Shown piece by piece: positions 6,613 through 14,446 of a stretch of 30,688 nt of DNA. The notes beneath the pieces were generated by a model. It saw only the letters and a program-made list of their open reading frames with translations, was not told where the DNA came from and did not search any database. Made by a program: the position numbers and the translations under genes. Position 1 is the first letter of the stretch; each line of letters starts with the position of its first letter. The stretch is from Deltaproteobacteria bacterium (lineage in GTDB: Bacteria; Bdellovibrionota; Bdellovibrionia; JABDDW01): assembly GCA_013287405.1 (NCBI GenBank), contig JABDDW010000012.1:1-30688 (forward strand), in the 5' to 3' direction.

Positions 6613-8611
6613 AACCACCTCTACTGAGAAGACGACCAACAAAGATGCCGTGGCCGAGGAGAAAAACTTCGCAGCTTTTGTTAGAGCCTATTTCGATTAC
6701 AAAATTGGTAAACAGATCGCCAGGCATATACTGACACCAGGGCTTGAACCACGGTTCTTTGATTCACGCTTCGATAAAAGTAACTCTATAAAGAATCGCA
6801 CTATAAACGACATCAAAAAACTTAATCCGTCCTTACTTGAGGAGCTTAAGTTCTTTGCACAAGTTGTGACGGATCAGGAAATGAGCCGAGATACTGAGTT
6901 TGACAGTGACCTTCTTATAAATTTATATGGCTGCCTCGGTGGTTTGTATCTGAACTATGACAGCGCAAGCTACAAACTCCCACAGCCTACGAATTTTGCA
7001 GGTCGTGATTTTGAATTTTATTGTTGGAAAAAACTGGCTGTAGCAATATTCTTCGAGCAAGAACGAGTATTTTGGCATGGAGTTGCCCTCCTTACAGAAA
7101 CAAAAGAAAATAAGAAACTTTATAAAAGTGAGCAGGTCCATTGGGGCACTGAAGAATTGCGAGATTGTCATCAGAATGAATTTGAGGAATTTATCAAATT
7201 TCTAGGAGATTACTTGGCTATGCAGCCCAATCTTTTCGACTCAATCGATACTGCTATTTGTAGTCGTAGATTTTATTGGAATTTCATCCAGAATTTTATT
7301 GAGAACGCCAAGACCAAAACTACAGGACTGTATGATAGAGTGGAGCGGCGGTTTCCCTCAGTTATTATTCATTATTGTGATGGAGAGGATGCGAGAGTCA
7401 TTTCTACTGACCCCACCGATCCCATATTTCGCCTAAATAGAACCACATATCGTCCAAACTCTAAAAATCTTGTTGCAGACTGCAACGCAGTATTGAATGA
7501 CACCGCCAGCGCCACTTTAAAGCAACGTGTGTCTGATTGGGTTCGCCCGTTTAAAAAATTCATTTTTAGTGAGCTTGGATTGAGTTTTATGGCAAAGACA
7601 AGAGAACACCATCGTATTACAGAAGAGTTTAGTGCCTATCTATTAAAGTATGTTGTAGTTCACCGCAATCACGACAGGCCACCAAATCTGGACGCTATAC
7701 ACAAAGTTATGCTGGAGTTTATAAAGTTTAAAAAGGCCCAGCCAGACATGGCTCCCATTCTAGATTCAGACGGATTGATTAAACCCATGCCCGTAGAGCG
7801 TTACCATCAGTACATCAATTCAAAGGCACTATTCCAACTTGAAAACCATTTCCAAGAGATAACGTCAGAAGCTTCGTCGGTACTTGGCAAAAAGAGTACC
7901 GTTGCCAAAGATATGACGATAGTTTCATTAGAGCACCCCGACTCGAAGCGGGGCAATGTGGCTGTGGTCCTGCCTATGATACAAAACATTATTGCACAAG
8001 GTATAGAGGTGGAGGTTTGTATTGGAGCTTTTCGGTATTCTGAGGGTGCCCATGCCGGCAAGGTCATTGATGAAATATCGCTCGCTTGCTATTTTGAGAC
8101 CCCAAAGCAGAAACAATACCTTGAAGACATCGCTGGCTTTTATCACCAAGAAAGTTATTTAGTCATCGATAAAGAGCTGTGGGTCTCTCTGGTCGATCTT
8201 AAAAATGGAAATCGAACACAAATAGGAACATGGTTAGAGGTTCAGAGGATCAATCACAATGATCTAGGAATTGGGGAAGGCTACACTCTGATTAACGGAA
8301 AGTACTTTCAGGCAAAGTCATTCGATGCTGACAAGCCCCTTGTTGAGTCCAATGATTTCAGAAATGTTAGAACAAGATTTGGTCAGTTCGTTCTCACAGA
8401 TCGTCAGGCCAAAGTAATAAAGTATATATACTCAAAATACGAGGAAGGTATAGCCGAACTAAAAGGCAGCGACATTATAGAAGCAGTCAATTCCAACGAT
8501 CAAATTCAGCGTATATTCGACACCCGTGTTGATAATAAATGGGTCCCTGGTCCCGCTTGGGATAAGTTGATAGTTAATTCAAAACACGGCTACTATAAGT
8601 TGAAACTCTAA
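6602..8611 (+). CDS. Large element protein: N-terminal extension, shared domain, C-terminal winged helix
   Basis: The frame has a stop at 6575-6577, and the first plausible start is GTG 6602, giving 669 residues. Three parts can be seen. Residues of about 1-336 have no recognised motif. Residues of about 337-575 are paralogous to the protein encoded at 5409 (PN-x-D/Q-x-I, FIKFK, EHP, GAFRY, DEIS, QESYLVI, DLGIGEG, INGKYF). Residues of about 593-669 resemble a winged-helix C-terminus (LTDRQAKVIKYIY, then GSDIIEAV, then PAWDKLI and GYYKL). I know the PAW-x-x-LI ending from DNA-binding or regulatory proteins of integrative elements. No signal peptide or membrane segment is present. It is probably a DNA-binding protein of the element, but its activity is unknown. 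Start by translational coupling to the 6478 gene is likely. Confidence 0.7.
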   Translation: MQSKTTSTEKTTNKDAVAEEKNFAAFVRAYFDYKIGKQIARHILTPGLEPRFFDSRFDKSNSIKNRTINDIKKLNPSLLEELKFFAQVVTDQEMSRDTEFDSDLLINLYGCLGGLYLNYDSASYKLPQPTNFAGRDFEFYCWKKLAVAIFFEQERVFWHGVALLTETKENKKLYKSEQVHWGTEELRDCHQNEFEEFIKFLGDYLAMQPNLFDSIDTAICSRRFYWNFIQNFIENAKTKTTGLYDRVERRFPSVIIHYCDGEDARVISTDPTDPIFRLNRTTYRPNSKNLVADCNAVLNDTASATLKQRVSDWVRPFKKFIFSELGLSFMAKTREHHRITEEFSAYLLKYVVVHRNHDRPPNLDAIHKVMLEFIKFKKAQPDMAPILDSDGLIKPMPVERYHQYINSKALFQLENHFQEITSEASSVLGKKSTVAKDMTIVSLEHPDSKRGNVAVVLPMIQNIIAQGIEVEVCIGAFRYSEGAHAGKVIDEISLACYFETPKQKQYLEDIAGFYHQESYLVIDKELWVSLVDLKNGNRTQIGTWLEVQRINHNDLGIGEGYTLINGKYFQAKSFDADKPLVESNDFRNVRTRFGQFVLTDRQAKVIKYIYSKYEEGIAELKGSDIIEAVNSNDQIQRIFDTRVDNKWVPGPAWDKLIVNSKHGYYKLKL

Positions 8612-8639
8612 TCCGTCATTACCCATTACCGTATATGCT

Positions 8640-8780
8640 ACCATAATTCCCGCTAGGGATATGGGCATCGCCTTCTGTTTCCGGTTGACTATCTAAGCTG
8701 CACCCGCTGCCATTTACCATAATCACGCACATAATAAAAAAATGTCATCTGAGGCATCCTGAAAGTGAGCCAATTATGGT
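8640..8780. promoter_or_regulatory. Three copies of ACCATAAT upstream of the replication operon
   Basis: The intergenic region 8612-8801 contains ACCATAAT at 8640-8647 and 8716-8723, and its inverse ATTATGGT at 8773-8780. The outer two extend to ACCATAATT. They precede the ribosome binding site (AGGAGA) of the gene at 8802. A TTGACT at 8685-8690 could be a -35 box, but no matching -10 box is found at 16-18 bases. The copies could be operator sites or an origin-type repeat set. The function is inferred from position only. Confidence 0.35.
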
Positions 8781-8801
8781 TCCAAAAACAGGAGAACTTA
8801 T

Positions 8802-9449
8802 ATGAACACGAAGCAAATCGAAAACGGTAAAGACGAAAAGGACAATCAACGGGAGGATGTAAAAACAAAGACCAAAATTGCAGCCTCATCAACGAATCCT
8901 TTTGATCTAGCCAAACTGAAACTCTCTCAAGATTTTGAGACTGCTGGCGGTGGAGTACGGAGGAAAATTACAACTGTTCCAGTAAGAAAACCAAATAAGC
9001 ATTCCTTTTTTAGAGTAATAGCAGACGAAAAATTCAAACTTACCACGGCTGTTTTAGAGTTCAAAGAGGACGGATCTGAAATGTATCTGATCTCTCCTGG
9101 GCTTCGTGATGAATTAATGGAGGATTTGCATATAGTTCAAATCGTGACCACCATTGACCGACAAAATAACGTCGTGCTCTGGCCAGTCAAACTCCCAAGC
9201 TCTGAAGGAAGAAGCAATACTTGGAACGATAGTGCCATGGCAGCAGCTCAACACGCTGAGAAGCAATGGATTCGGATGGTTCCTAACATGAGGCTTGGTG
9301 CTTATGACGTATTTGTCGCGGCAAAAGATTATCCTGAACCTCAAATTCCCGACACTGATTTTCAACAACTTATCCAGTTAGCATTCAAGGACCGTTTCAT
9401 TGATTCGATGGACCACCCTATTTTGAAAAAGCTAAGAGGAGAGGAGTGA
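8802..9449 (+). CDS. Conserved 'NPFD' protein paired with element DNA polymerase
   Basis: The ATG at 8802 follows AGGAGA. The 215-residue product has a charged, disordered N-terminus (about 30 residues), then NPFDLAKLKLSQDF, TTVPVRKPNK, an L-W-P-V-K-L-P segment, a W-I-R-M/N-M-x-L-G-A-Y segment, and the ending FKDRFIDSMDHPILKKLRG. From memory this is the pattern of a conserved hypothetical protein that recurs just upstream of the same type of polymerase in integrative elements of proteobacteria. No enzymatic motif is known to me. The compact beta-rich core could bind single-stranded DNA or the polymerase, which is inference. Its stop codon overlaps the polymerase ATG by one base, so the two are translated together. 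Confidence 0.75.
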   Translation: MNTKQIENGKDEKDNQREDVKTKTKIAASSTNPFDLAKLKLSQDFETAGGGVRRKITTVPVRKPNKHSFFRVIADEKFKLTTAVLEFKEDGSEMYLISPGLRDELMEDLHIVQIVTTIDRQNNVVLWPVKLPSSEGRSNTWNDSAMAAAQHAEKQWIRMVPNMRLGAYDVFVAAKDYPEPQIPDTDFQQLIQLAFKDRFIDSMDHPILKKLRGEE

Positions 9450-11203
9450 TGAAACCCTTTAGCTGTTGGCCCTTCAAAGAAATTTGGTGCGTTGATTTTG
9501 AGTTCAATGCTCAAGATGGAAGTAGACCTGAAGTACGATGTATGGTCGCACGAGAATTAACAAGCGGACAAACTTTAAGACTGTGGGCGGACGAATTGAA
9601 AACACTAAAGGCCGCGCCGTTCAACGTAGGTGAAGATAGTCTATTTGTCGCTTATTTCTCCACCGCAGAGTTCAGCTGTTTCCACACTCTGGGCTGGCAA
9701 CTTCCAATAAATGTATTGGATCTCTTTGTCGAGTTCAGAAATATTACCAATGGCTTGCCAACTCCCGGTGGCAGCGGTCTCATCGGCGCACTCGTCCACT
9801 ATGGCATGGATGCCATTTCTGCCACAGAGAAACAGGAAATGCGTGATCTTGCTTTAAGAGGAGGTGACTACACCCCAGAGGAAAAGATTGCACTTATTGA
9901 TTACTGTGAGTCTGATGTTCTCGCGTTGATTCATTTACTGCCAAAGATAGCCAACCAAATTGATCTTCCACATGCAATCTTGCGCGGCCGGTATATGAAG
10001 ACCGTTTCTGTAATGGAGCACAACGGCGTTCCCGTAGATGTGGACACCCTAGAGCGTCTTAAGCCGCATTGGAATCCTATAAAACAACTATTGGTAGCGA
10101 AGGTTGATGTCGATTTTGGTGTGTATGAGGGTACTACTTTTAAGACTGACCGATTTCGTGCCTATCTTGAGCAGAACAATATCGCATGGCCAATGCTGCC
10201 TTCGGGCTCCTTACGATTAGACGACGACACGTTTAAAGAAATGGCTAGGGCGTACCCCCAACTAGACCCATTAAAGCAGCTGCGAGCAACACTTTCTGGC
10301 TTAAAATTACATGACATTGCGATTGGGAGCGATGGTCGAAACCGTTGCATGCTTTCTCCCTTTAGAGCCAAGACAAGTCGTAATCAACCTTCCAATGCAA
10401 AATTTATTTTTGGTCCAGCCTCCTGGATTCGCTATCTCATAAAACCCAGTCCTGGAAAGGCTCTGGCATATATTGATTGGTCCCAGCAAGAGTTTGGTAT
10501 TGCCGCCGCCCTCTCTGGCGATGAAAAAATGAAAGAGGCGTACCTATCTGGTGATCCCTATTTGGCCTTTGCAAAACAAGCCGGGGCCGTACCTCAAAAT
10601 GCAACTAAGGCATCCCATAAATCTGAAAGAGAAAAATTCAAAGCCTGTGTATTAGCCACTCAGTATGGAATGGGTGAACTTTCATTGGCTCAACGAATTG
10701 GGCAGCCCCCCATCGCGGCAAGACATCTCCTAAAGTTACACCGCGAGACATATCCTACTTTTTGGAAATGGTCCGACAACGTTGTGAATTTCGCAATGCT
10801 TAACGGTTACCTCTACACAACTTTCGGTTGGACAATTCAACTTCCACAAGAACCCAACGACAGATCACTTAGGAATTTTCCTGTTCAAGCCAATGGCGCA
10901 GAAATGCTACGCCTAGCAGCCTGTCTCATCGTAGAAGATGGAATCAAACTATGCGCCCCCGTTCACGATGCAATCGTTATTGAGGCACCCAATGAAGAAA
11001 TAGATAAAGTTGTAACCCGCACTAAAGAGTTAATGTCCATCGCCAGTAAAATTATTTTAGGGGATTTAGAGCTTAAAAGCGATGCTGAAATTATTCGTTC
11101 GCCCGACAGGTATGAACCAGAAAAGGGCGAAAAGATGTGGGTCGCTGTAATGGAGCTTCTCCGTCAAGTTGAGAATGAGACCTCCAAGACTGGTGTCAAA
11201 TGA
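9449..11203 (+). CDS. Family A DNA polymerase with 3'-5' exonuclease domain
   Basis: This polymerase of about 584 residues has no N-terminal 5'-3' exonuclease domain. The 3'-5' exonuclease part shows the first motif VDFEF (residues 15-19) and the third motif DYCESDV (about 152-158). The palm and fingers show motif A IDWSQQEFG (Asp at about 343), motif B R-x-x-x-K-x7-YG (about 394-407) and motif C PVHDA (Asp at about 507). Compared with E. coli Pol I, the Glu after the motif C Asp is Ala, and the aromatic residue four positions after the motif B Lys is Leu. I believe both changes are usual in this element-borne subfamily. The ATG at 9449 overlaps the upstream stop; GTG 9446 is an alternative. 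It probably replicates or repairs the element during transfer or excision. The next gene overlaps its stop by 4 bases. Confidence 0.88.
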   Translation: MKPFSCWPFKEIWCVDFEFNAQDGSRPEVRCMVARELTSGQTLRLWADELKTLKAAPFNVGEDSLFVAYFSTAEFSCFHTLGWQLPINVLDLFVEFRNITNGLPTPGGSGLIGALVHYGMDAISATEKQEMRDLALRGGDYTPEEKIALIDYCESDVLALIHLLPKIANQIDLPHAILRGRYMKTVSVMEHNGVPVDVDTLERLKPHWNPIKQLLVAKVDVDFGVYEGTTFKTDRFRAYLEQNNIAWPMLPSGSLRLDDDTFKEMARAYPQLDPLKQLRATLSGLKLHDIAIGSDGRNRCMLSPFRAKTSRNQPSNAKFIFGPASWIRYLIKPSPGKALAYIDWSQQEFGIAAALSGDEKMKEAYLSGDPYLAFAKQAGAVPQNATKASHKSEREKFKACVLATQYGMGELSLAQRIGQPPIAARHLLKLHRETYPTFWKWSDNVVNFAMLNGYLYTTFGWTIQLPQEPNDRSLRNFPVQANGAEMLRLAACLIVEDGIKLCAPVHDAIVIEAPNEEIDKVVTRTKELMSIASKIILGDLELKSDAEIIRSPDRYEPEKGEKMWVAVMELLRQVENETSKTGVK

Positions 11204-11574
11204 AACCACTAGATTTGAAGCAAATGCAAATCGACTACACAGTTAAAAACAGTGGCACAAATAAAGTTCGAGTGAAGCGTGAAATAGTCGGTTCCTTTCT
11301 CAGAGGCCCAATCCCACTTGTATGGCTTGAAAAGGCGGCCTGTCTTGGCGGAAAGACTCTTCACGTCGCTATTAGCCTGTGGTTCCTGCGAGGCGTAACC
11401 AATAGAAACCTAGTTCGCTTTAATCAAAGTAATCAAGAACGCTTTGGAGTCAAACGAGATGCTGCAAGGCGGAGCATCACCGCTCTGGAGTCAGCAGGTT
11501 TAATATCAGTCACTCGAAAACCAGGCAGGTGCCTTGAGGTCCTAATCATTGATCTGGATGGGAGGAAGCCATGA
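11200..11574 (+). CDS. Winged-helix DNA-binding protein
   Basis: This 124-residue protein overlaps the polymerase stop by four bases (ATGA) and its own stop overlaps the next ATG the same way. The core runs from FLRGPIPLVWLEKAACLGGK through a helix (LHVAISLWFLRGV). Next comes a recognition-helix region (FGVKRDAARRSITALESAGL) and a wing (ISVTRKPGRCLEVLII). This is the winged helix-turn-helix pattern of small transcription regulators, and I recall similar proteins encoded beside this polymerase type in other elements. It may regulate the operon or help the polymerase load on DNA; the sequence cannot distinguish these. Confidence 0.7.
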   Translation: MKPLDLKQMQIDYTVKNSGTNKVRVKREIVGSFLRGPIPLVWLEKAACLGGKTLHVAISLWFLRGVTNRNLVRFNQSNQERFGVKRDAARRSITALESAGLISVTRKPGRCLEVLIIDLDGRKP

Positions 11575-12692
11575 AAGCTAAATTACAAACTGATGGCCAC
11601 TTAACCGATGGTTTTAAATCTTCTGGAACTTCTCCTCCCTTGGATTTGGCGAAGACCTCTGGCACAAGTCCACCAGAATTAAGTGCCACGGGGAAGTTAT
11701 CAATTCCGCAACGATTTGCCGTTTTACAAATTGAAAATAAAGTAGCTCAAGAAATTGTAATTAAGAACCACTATCTTCATCGTACAGCGCCTTGCTCATG
11801 GGCCTTCGGACTTTTTGATAAACAAAATAACTGCACTCTCGTCGGTGTCATCACCTACGGAGTGGGTCCCTCAAGCACCCTTCTTGCCGGTGTATGTGGT
11901 CCTGACGAGGCTAAAAATGTCTGTGAACTCACTCGTCTCTGGTTGGCCGACAACCTACCCAAAAACTGTGAAAGCTATCTCATTGGAAACTCCATCAGGC
12001 TCGTCCCCCGTGAAATTATCGTCAGTTTTGCTGACAGTTCAGCTGGGCACATCGGCTATGTCTATCAGGCCACAAATTGGATTTATACAGGCCTCTCCAC
12101 CAAAATTAAAGATCCTCGCCTCAAAAGTAACCCGCATCTCCATCAGGCTTCTTTTGCTAAAGGTCTCACAAAAAAGGAAATTGTTGATAAATATGGAGAT
12201 GACGTTGAATACGTTGAGCGGTCCCGCAAGCATCGTTATGTATTCTTCAATGTTCGTAACAAAAGGCGTAGGCAAGAACTTGAGGCTAAATTACGATATA
12301 AAATCCTCCCATACCCCAAAGTTTCAGCAGAAAAATCAAGCCCAAGTAAAAAAATCTGTACTGTTTGTGACGAAGAGAAACCCGATGATGAGTTCTACAA
12401 AAAACGTAATAGCCATGAGTCATGTTGTAAGAACTGCAAAAAACTAGGAAATAAACAGAAGCGTGCAGCTAAGTCCAAAGCAGAGAAACCTATTTGGGAG
12501 GCTGCGCTTAAAATTGTTGTCAACTCTGAAAAGAAAGGTGATTTAATAAATGTACTTTTTGATCTCCTCAAAACCCATCAACCTGTAGTAGAACCTGTAG
12601 CCCATGACGACTTTAGTGTTTCCGAATTATTGAAAAATACCAACACTATTGATGCCCTTTTAGAAGTGGAGAAAAAGAAATGCGCAAAATAG
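11571..12692 (+). CDS. Mom-like DNA-modification protein with zinc-binding tail
   Basis: The product has 373 residues. After a disordered start that contains SGTSPP twice (residues 18-23 and 30-35), residues of about 48-175 match the Mom family of phage Mu: NHYLHRTAP, a glycine-rich strand LVGVITYG, ELTRLWLAD, then NSIRLV, VSFADSSAGHIGYVYQA and NWIYTG. Mu Mom has an acetyltransferase-like fold and converts adenine in DNA to a carbamoylmethyl derivative that blocks restriction enzymes. An analogous role for this element is inferred. Residues 263-289 add CxxC and CxxC pairs (CTVC and CKNC) in a layout like the zinc knuckle at the start of many HNH proteins, but no HNH motif follows. The rest is a basic region and a helical tail. 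The start overlaps the previous stop (ATGA), and the end overlaps the recombinase by 13 bases. Confidence 0.75.
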   Translation: MKAKLQTDGHLTDGFKSSGTSPPLDLAKTSGTSPPELSATGKLSIPQRFAVLQIENKVAQEIVIKNHYLHRTAPCSWAFGLFDKQNNCTLVGVITYGVGPSSTLLAGVCGPDEAKNVCELTRLWLADNLPKNCESYLIGNSIRLVPREIIVSFADSSAGHIGYVYQATNWIYTGLSTKIKDPRLKSNPHLHQASFAKGLTKKEIVDKYGDDVEYVERSRKHRYVFFNVRNKRRRQELEAKLRYKILPYPKVSAEKSSPSKKICTVCDEEKPDDEFYKKRNSHESCCKNCKKLGNKQKRAAKSKAEKPIWEAALKIVVNSEKKGDLINVLFDLLKTHQPVVEPVAHDDFSVSELLKNTNTIDALLEVEKKKCAK

Positions 12693-14308
12693 GAATTTAT
12701 TCGAGGGTCTCAACTGAAGAACAGGCCCAGGTCGAAGAGGGTTCGATCAAAAACCAAATTGAAAGCCTTCAAAAATACGTTAAAGCCGAAAACATGAAAC
12801 ATGATGGGACTTGGGGAGAACTGGTTGATGTATATAAGGATGAAGGATTTTCGGCAAAAGACCTTAAGCGTCCGGAACTCAAACGGCTTCTGAACGACAT
12901 CTACAGAGGGAAAATAGACACCGTACTTTTCACAGAAATTTCTCGTTTAAGTAGATCGGTAAAGGACTGGATAGATTTAAGAAAATTTTTTGATGACAAT
13001 GACGCCAGCTTTATTGCAAGTAGGCAGAACTTCGATACCTCAAATGCCATGGGTCGGGCTATGCTTAACTTTGCCATTGAGTTTTCACAACTTGAACGTG
13101 AAATGACGGCTGAAAGAGTAAAGGCAAGTTGTTACGCTAGGGCCAGCCGAGGTCTATGGACGGGTGGACAAATCCCCTATGGCTTAGAAAGCACCGATAA
13201 ACCAGGCTATTTAAAGGTAAACGCCGCAGAACAAGTTATTGCAGACGAGATCCTCGATATTCTGATTAACCATGGAGGTTCCGTTGCTAGTACCGTGGAT
13301 CTGCTAAAGGAGAAGGGATATTCACGGCATAAAGGCCAAGACTGGGATGAGAAGTCACTCTGCCGATGGATTAGAAATCGAATGCTTATTGGTGAGGTTG
13401 AAGTTAATGCTGCCAAAAAAGAAAAGGATCAAAAAAGTCTAGCAGAGCTGGACAAGTACAAAACTGTTCAAGCTGTATGGGAGCCAGTCTTAGCTAAAGA
13501 TAAGTGGCTTCAGGCTAACGATCTTCTGGACCGCAATTACCAAAAACTGAAAGTGGCCCAATGGCAGCACTATGAATACGTTTTTACTGGCCTCTTTGAA
13601 TGTTCCAATGGACATAGGCTTGTTGGTTCGAGCGGTTGGGGAAAATCGGGCAACAAATATCCCCATTACAAACACAGCCCCAAAAATAAATGTGACTGTC
13701 ATATCAAGACCATTCCAGCGAACAAAATCGAAACTCGAATCATCCAGGAGCTTAAGAAAATTATTAAATCGCCCAACGTCATAAAAGAATTGGCGGCAAA
13801 GGCGAATGACGAATTTACACAAAAGCGCCCTGATTATGGTCAAGCACTCTTCACCGCCAAAAAGCGTGTAGATGCCATTACTAAAAAACTCGATCAAATA
13901 ACAGATCAGATTCTTGAAAGTGGAATTGATGCCGACAGGGAAATGTGGCAAGGAAAGCTAGGCAGGGTTCAGGAAGAAAAGAAAGCTGCGGAAAAGGAAT
14001 TTGAGGAGTTGACGATACGATCAAGGGAGCAAAACGCTGAACCCCTGGACGCCGGAAGAATTGCATTGGCTTTGGAAAAACTTGTGGATGGTTTTGAGAC
14101 TTTGCCTATCGCTTCGAGACAGGCTCTTTTGACAAGTCTCGTTGACAAGGTTGAGATTCGGAAAGAAGAAATCGTGGTTCAGATCAAAAATCCTGGGTTC
14201 TTGTTTGGATCGGTAGGGATCGATGGGTGTCACACTGGAGAATCATCTTTAGCACACTCAGATGATTGGCGGGGTGTGCGGGACTCGAACCCGCGGCCTT
14301 CCGCGTGA
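12680..14308 (+). CDS. Large serine recombinase (integrase) of the element
   Basis: This 542-residue protein has the full serine recombinase order. The resolvase domain starts IGIYSRVSTEEQ with the catalytic Ser11 and the conserved SRLSRS (88-93). The recombinase domain begins near IPYGL (165-169). A zinc-binding region has Cys308, His312, Cys338 and Cys340. A coiled-coil region of about 395-450 completes it. Such enzymes catalyse site-specific integration and, with a directionality factor, excision. The last 13 residues (WRGVRDSNPRPSA) are encoded by the complement of the tRNA-Asp 3' end, so the coding region runs across the attachment site and the C-terminus would differ in the excised form. 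The gene is last in the 8802-14308 operon. No separate directionality factor was recognised. Confidence 0.92.
   Translation: MRKIGIYSRVSTEEQAQVEEGSIKNQIESLQKYVKAENMKHDGTWGELVDVYKDEGFSAKDLKRPELKRLLNDIYRGKIDTVLFTEISRLSRSVKDWIDLRKFFDDNDASFIASRQNFDTSNAMGRAMLNFAIEFSQLEREMTAERVKASCYARASRGLWTGGQIPYGLESTDKPGYLKVNAAEQVIADEILDILINHGGSVASTVDLLKEKGYSRHKGQDWDEKSLCRWIRNRMLIGEVEVNAAKKEKDQKSLAELDKYKTVQAVWEPVLAKDKWLQANDLLDRNYQKLKVAQWQHYEYVFTGLFECSNGHRLVGSSGWGKSGNKYPHYKHSPKNKCDCHIKTIPANKIETRIIQELKKIIKSPNVIKELAAKANDEFTQKRPDYGQALFTAKKRVDAITKKLDQITDQILESGIDADREMWQGKLGRVQEEKKAAEKEFEELTIRSREQNAEPLDAGRIALALEKLVDGFETLPIASRQALLTSLVDKVEIRKEEIVVQIKNPGFLFGSVGIDGCHTGESSLAHSDDWRGVRDSNPRPSA
14267..14308. other. Probable right attachment site within the tRNA-Asp 3' end
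   Basis: The recombinase reading frame ends inside the tRNA gene, which stays complete. Integration therefore restored the 3' end, as is usual for elements inserted in tRNA genes. The shared core should lie in 14267-14308. I searched the window by eye for a second copy (GACTCGAAC or its complement) and found none to the left, so the left site is probably upstream of the window or has diverged. Exact crossover bases cannot be given. Confidence 0.5.
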
Positions 14309-14343
14309 CAGGCGGACGTTATAACCAACTTAACTAACACCCC
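14267..14343 (-). tRNA. tRNA-Asp (GUC)
   Basis: The minus strand folds as a complete cloverleaf of 77 bases. The acceptor stem is GGGGTGT/ACACCCC, the anticodon stem TCCGC/GCGGA encloses the loop CTGTCAC (anticodon GTC), and the T arm is GCGGG-TTCGAGT-CCCGC. The variable loop has 5 bases and the 3' end is G followed by an encoded CCA. The gene's 3' part overlaps the last codons of the serine recombinase gene on the other strand. Confidence 0.95.
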
Positions 14344-14364
14344 TTTATACCTAAAAGGCTACTC

Positions 14365-14393
14365 CTTATAATATGGCCATATCCGCCATACAA
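14365..14393 (-). promoter_or_regulatory. Promoter of the tRNA-Asp gene with a palindromic spacer
   Basis: On the minus strand, TTGTAT (14388-14393) is followed after 17 bases by TATAAG (14365-14370), about 20 bases before the tRNA 5' end at 14343. The spacer contains the perfect 12-base palindrome ATATGGCCATAT (14371-14382). Confidence 0.5.
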
Positions 14394-14446
14394 TAGAAAA
14401 ATAGCCTGAGCTGCATCCTGTGGTACTCCTAGGTAGAAGTGGTCAA

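Larger units (their letters stand above)
5108..14308 (+). mobile_element. Integrative element in tRNA-Asp (left limit uncertain)
   Basis: All genes from 5108 to 14308 lie on the plus strand. They encode element-type functions: DNA-binding proteins, a replicative polymerase with its usual partner, a DNA modifier and a large serine recombinase that ends in a tRNA gene. No relaxase, coupling protein or conjugation gene is seen, so mobility would need helper functions or further genes left of the window. The left boundary given is only the first gene I am confident belongs to it; the envelope genes at 1-4990 might be cargo. Confidence 0.65.

Noticed and set aside
11815..12447. A 210-residue open frame inside the Mom-like gene, in another frame
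   Set aside because: Its composition is rich in Ser, Lys and Met with no domain pattern, and the overlapping frame has clear Mom-family motifs and continuous overlap with neighbours.
13490..13951. A 153-residue minus-strand frame opposite the serine recombinase
   Set aside because: It lies wholly within the recombinase coding region, has no ribosome binding site and shows no family pattern.
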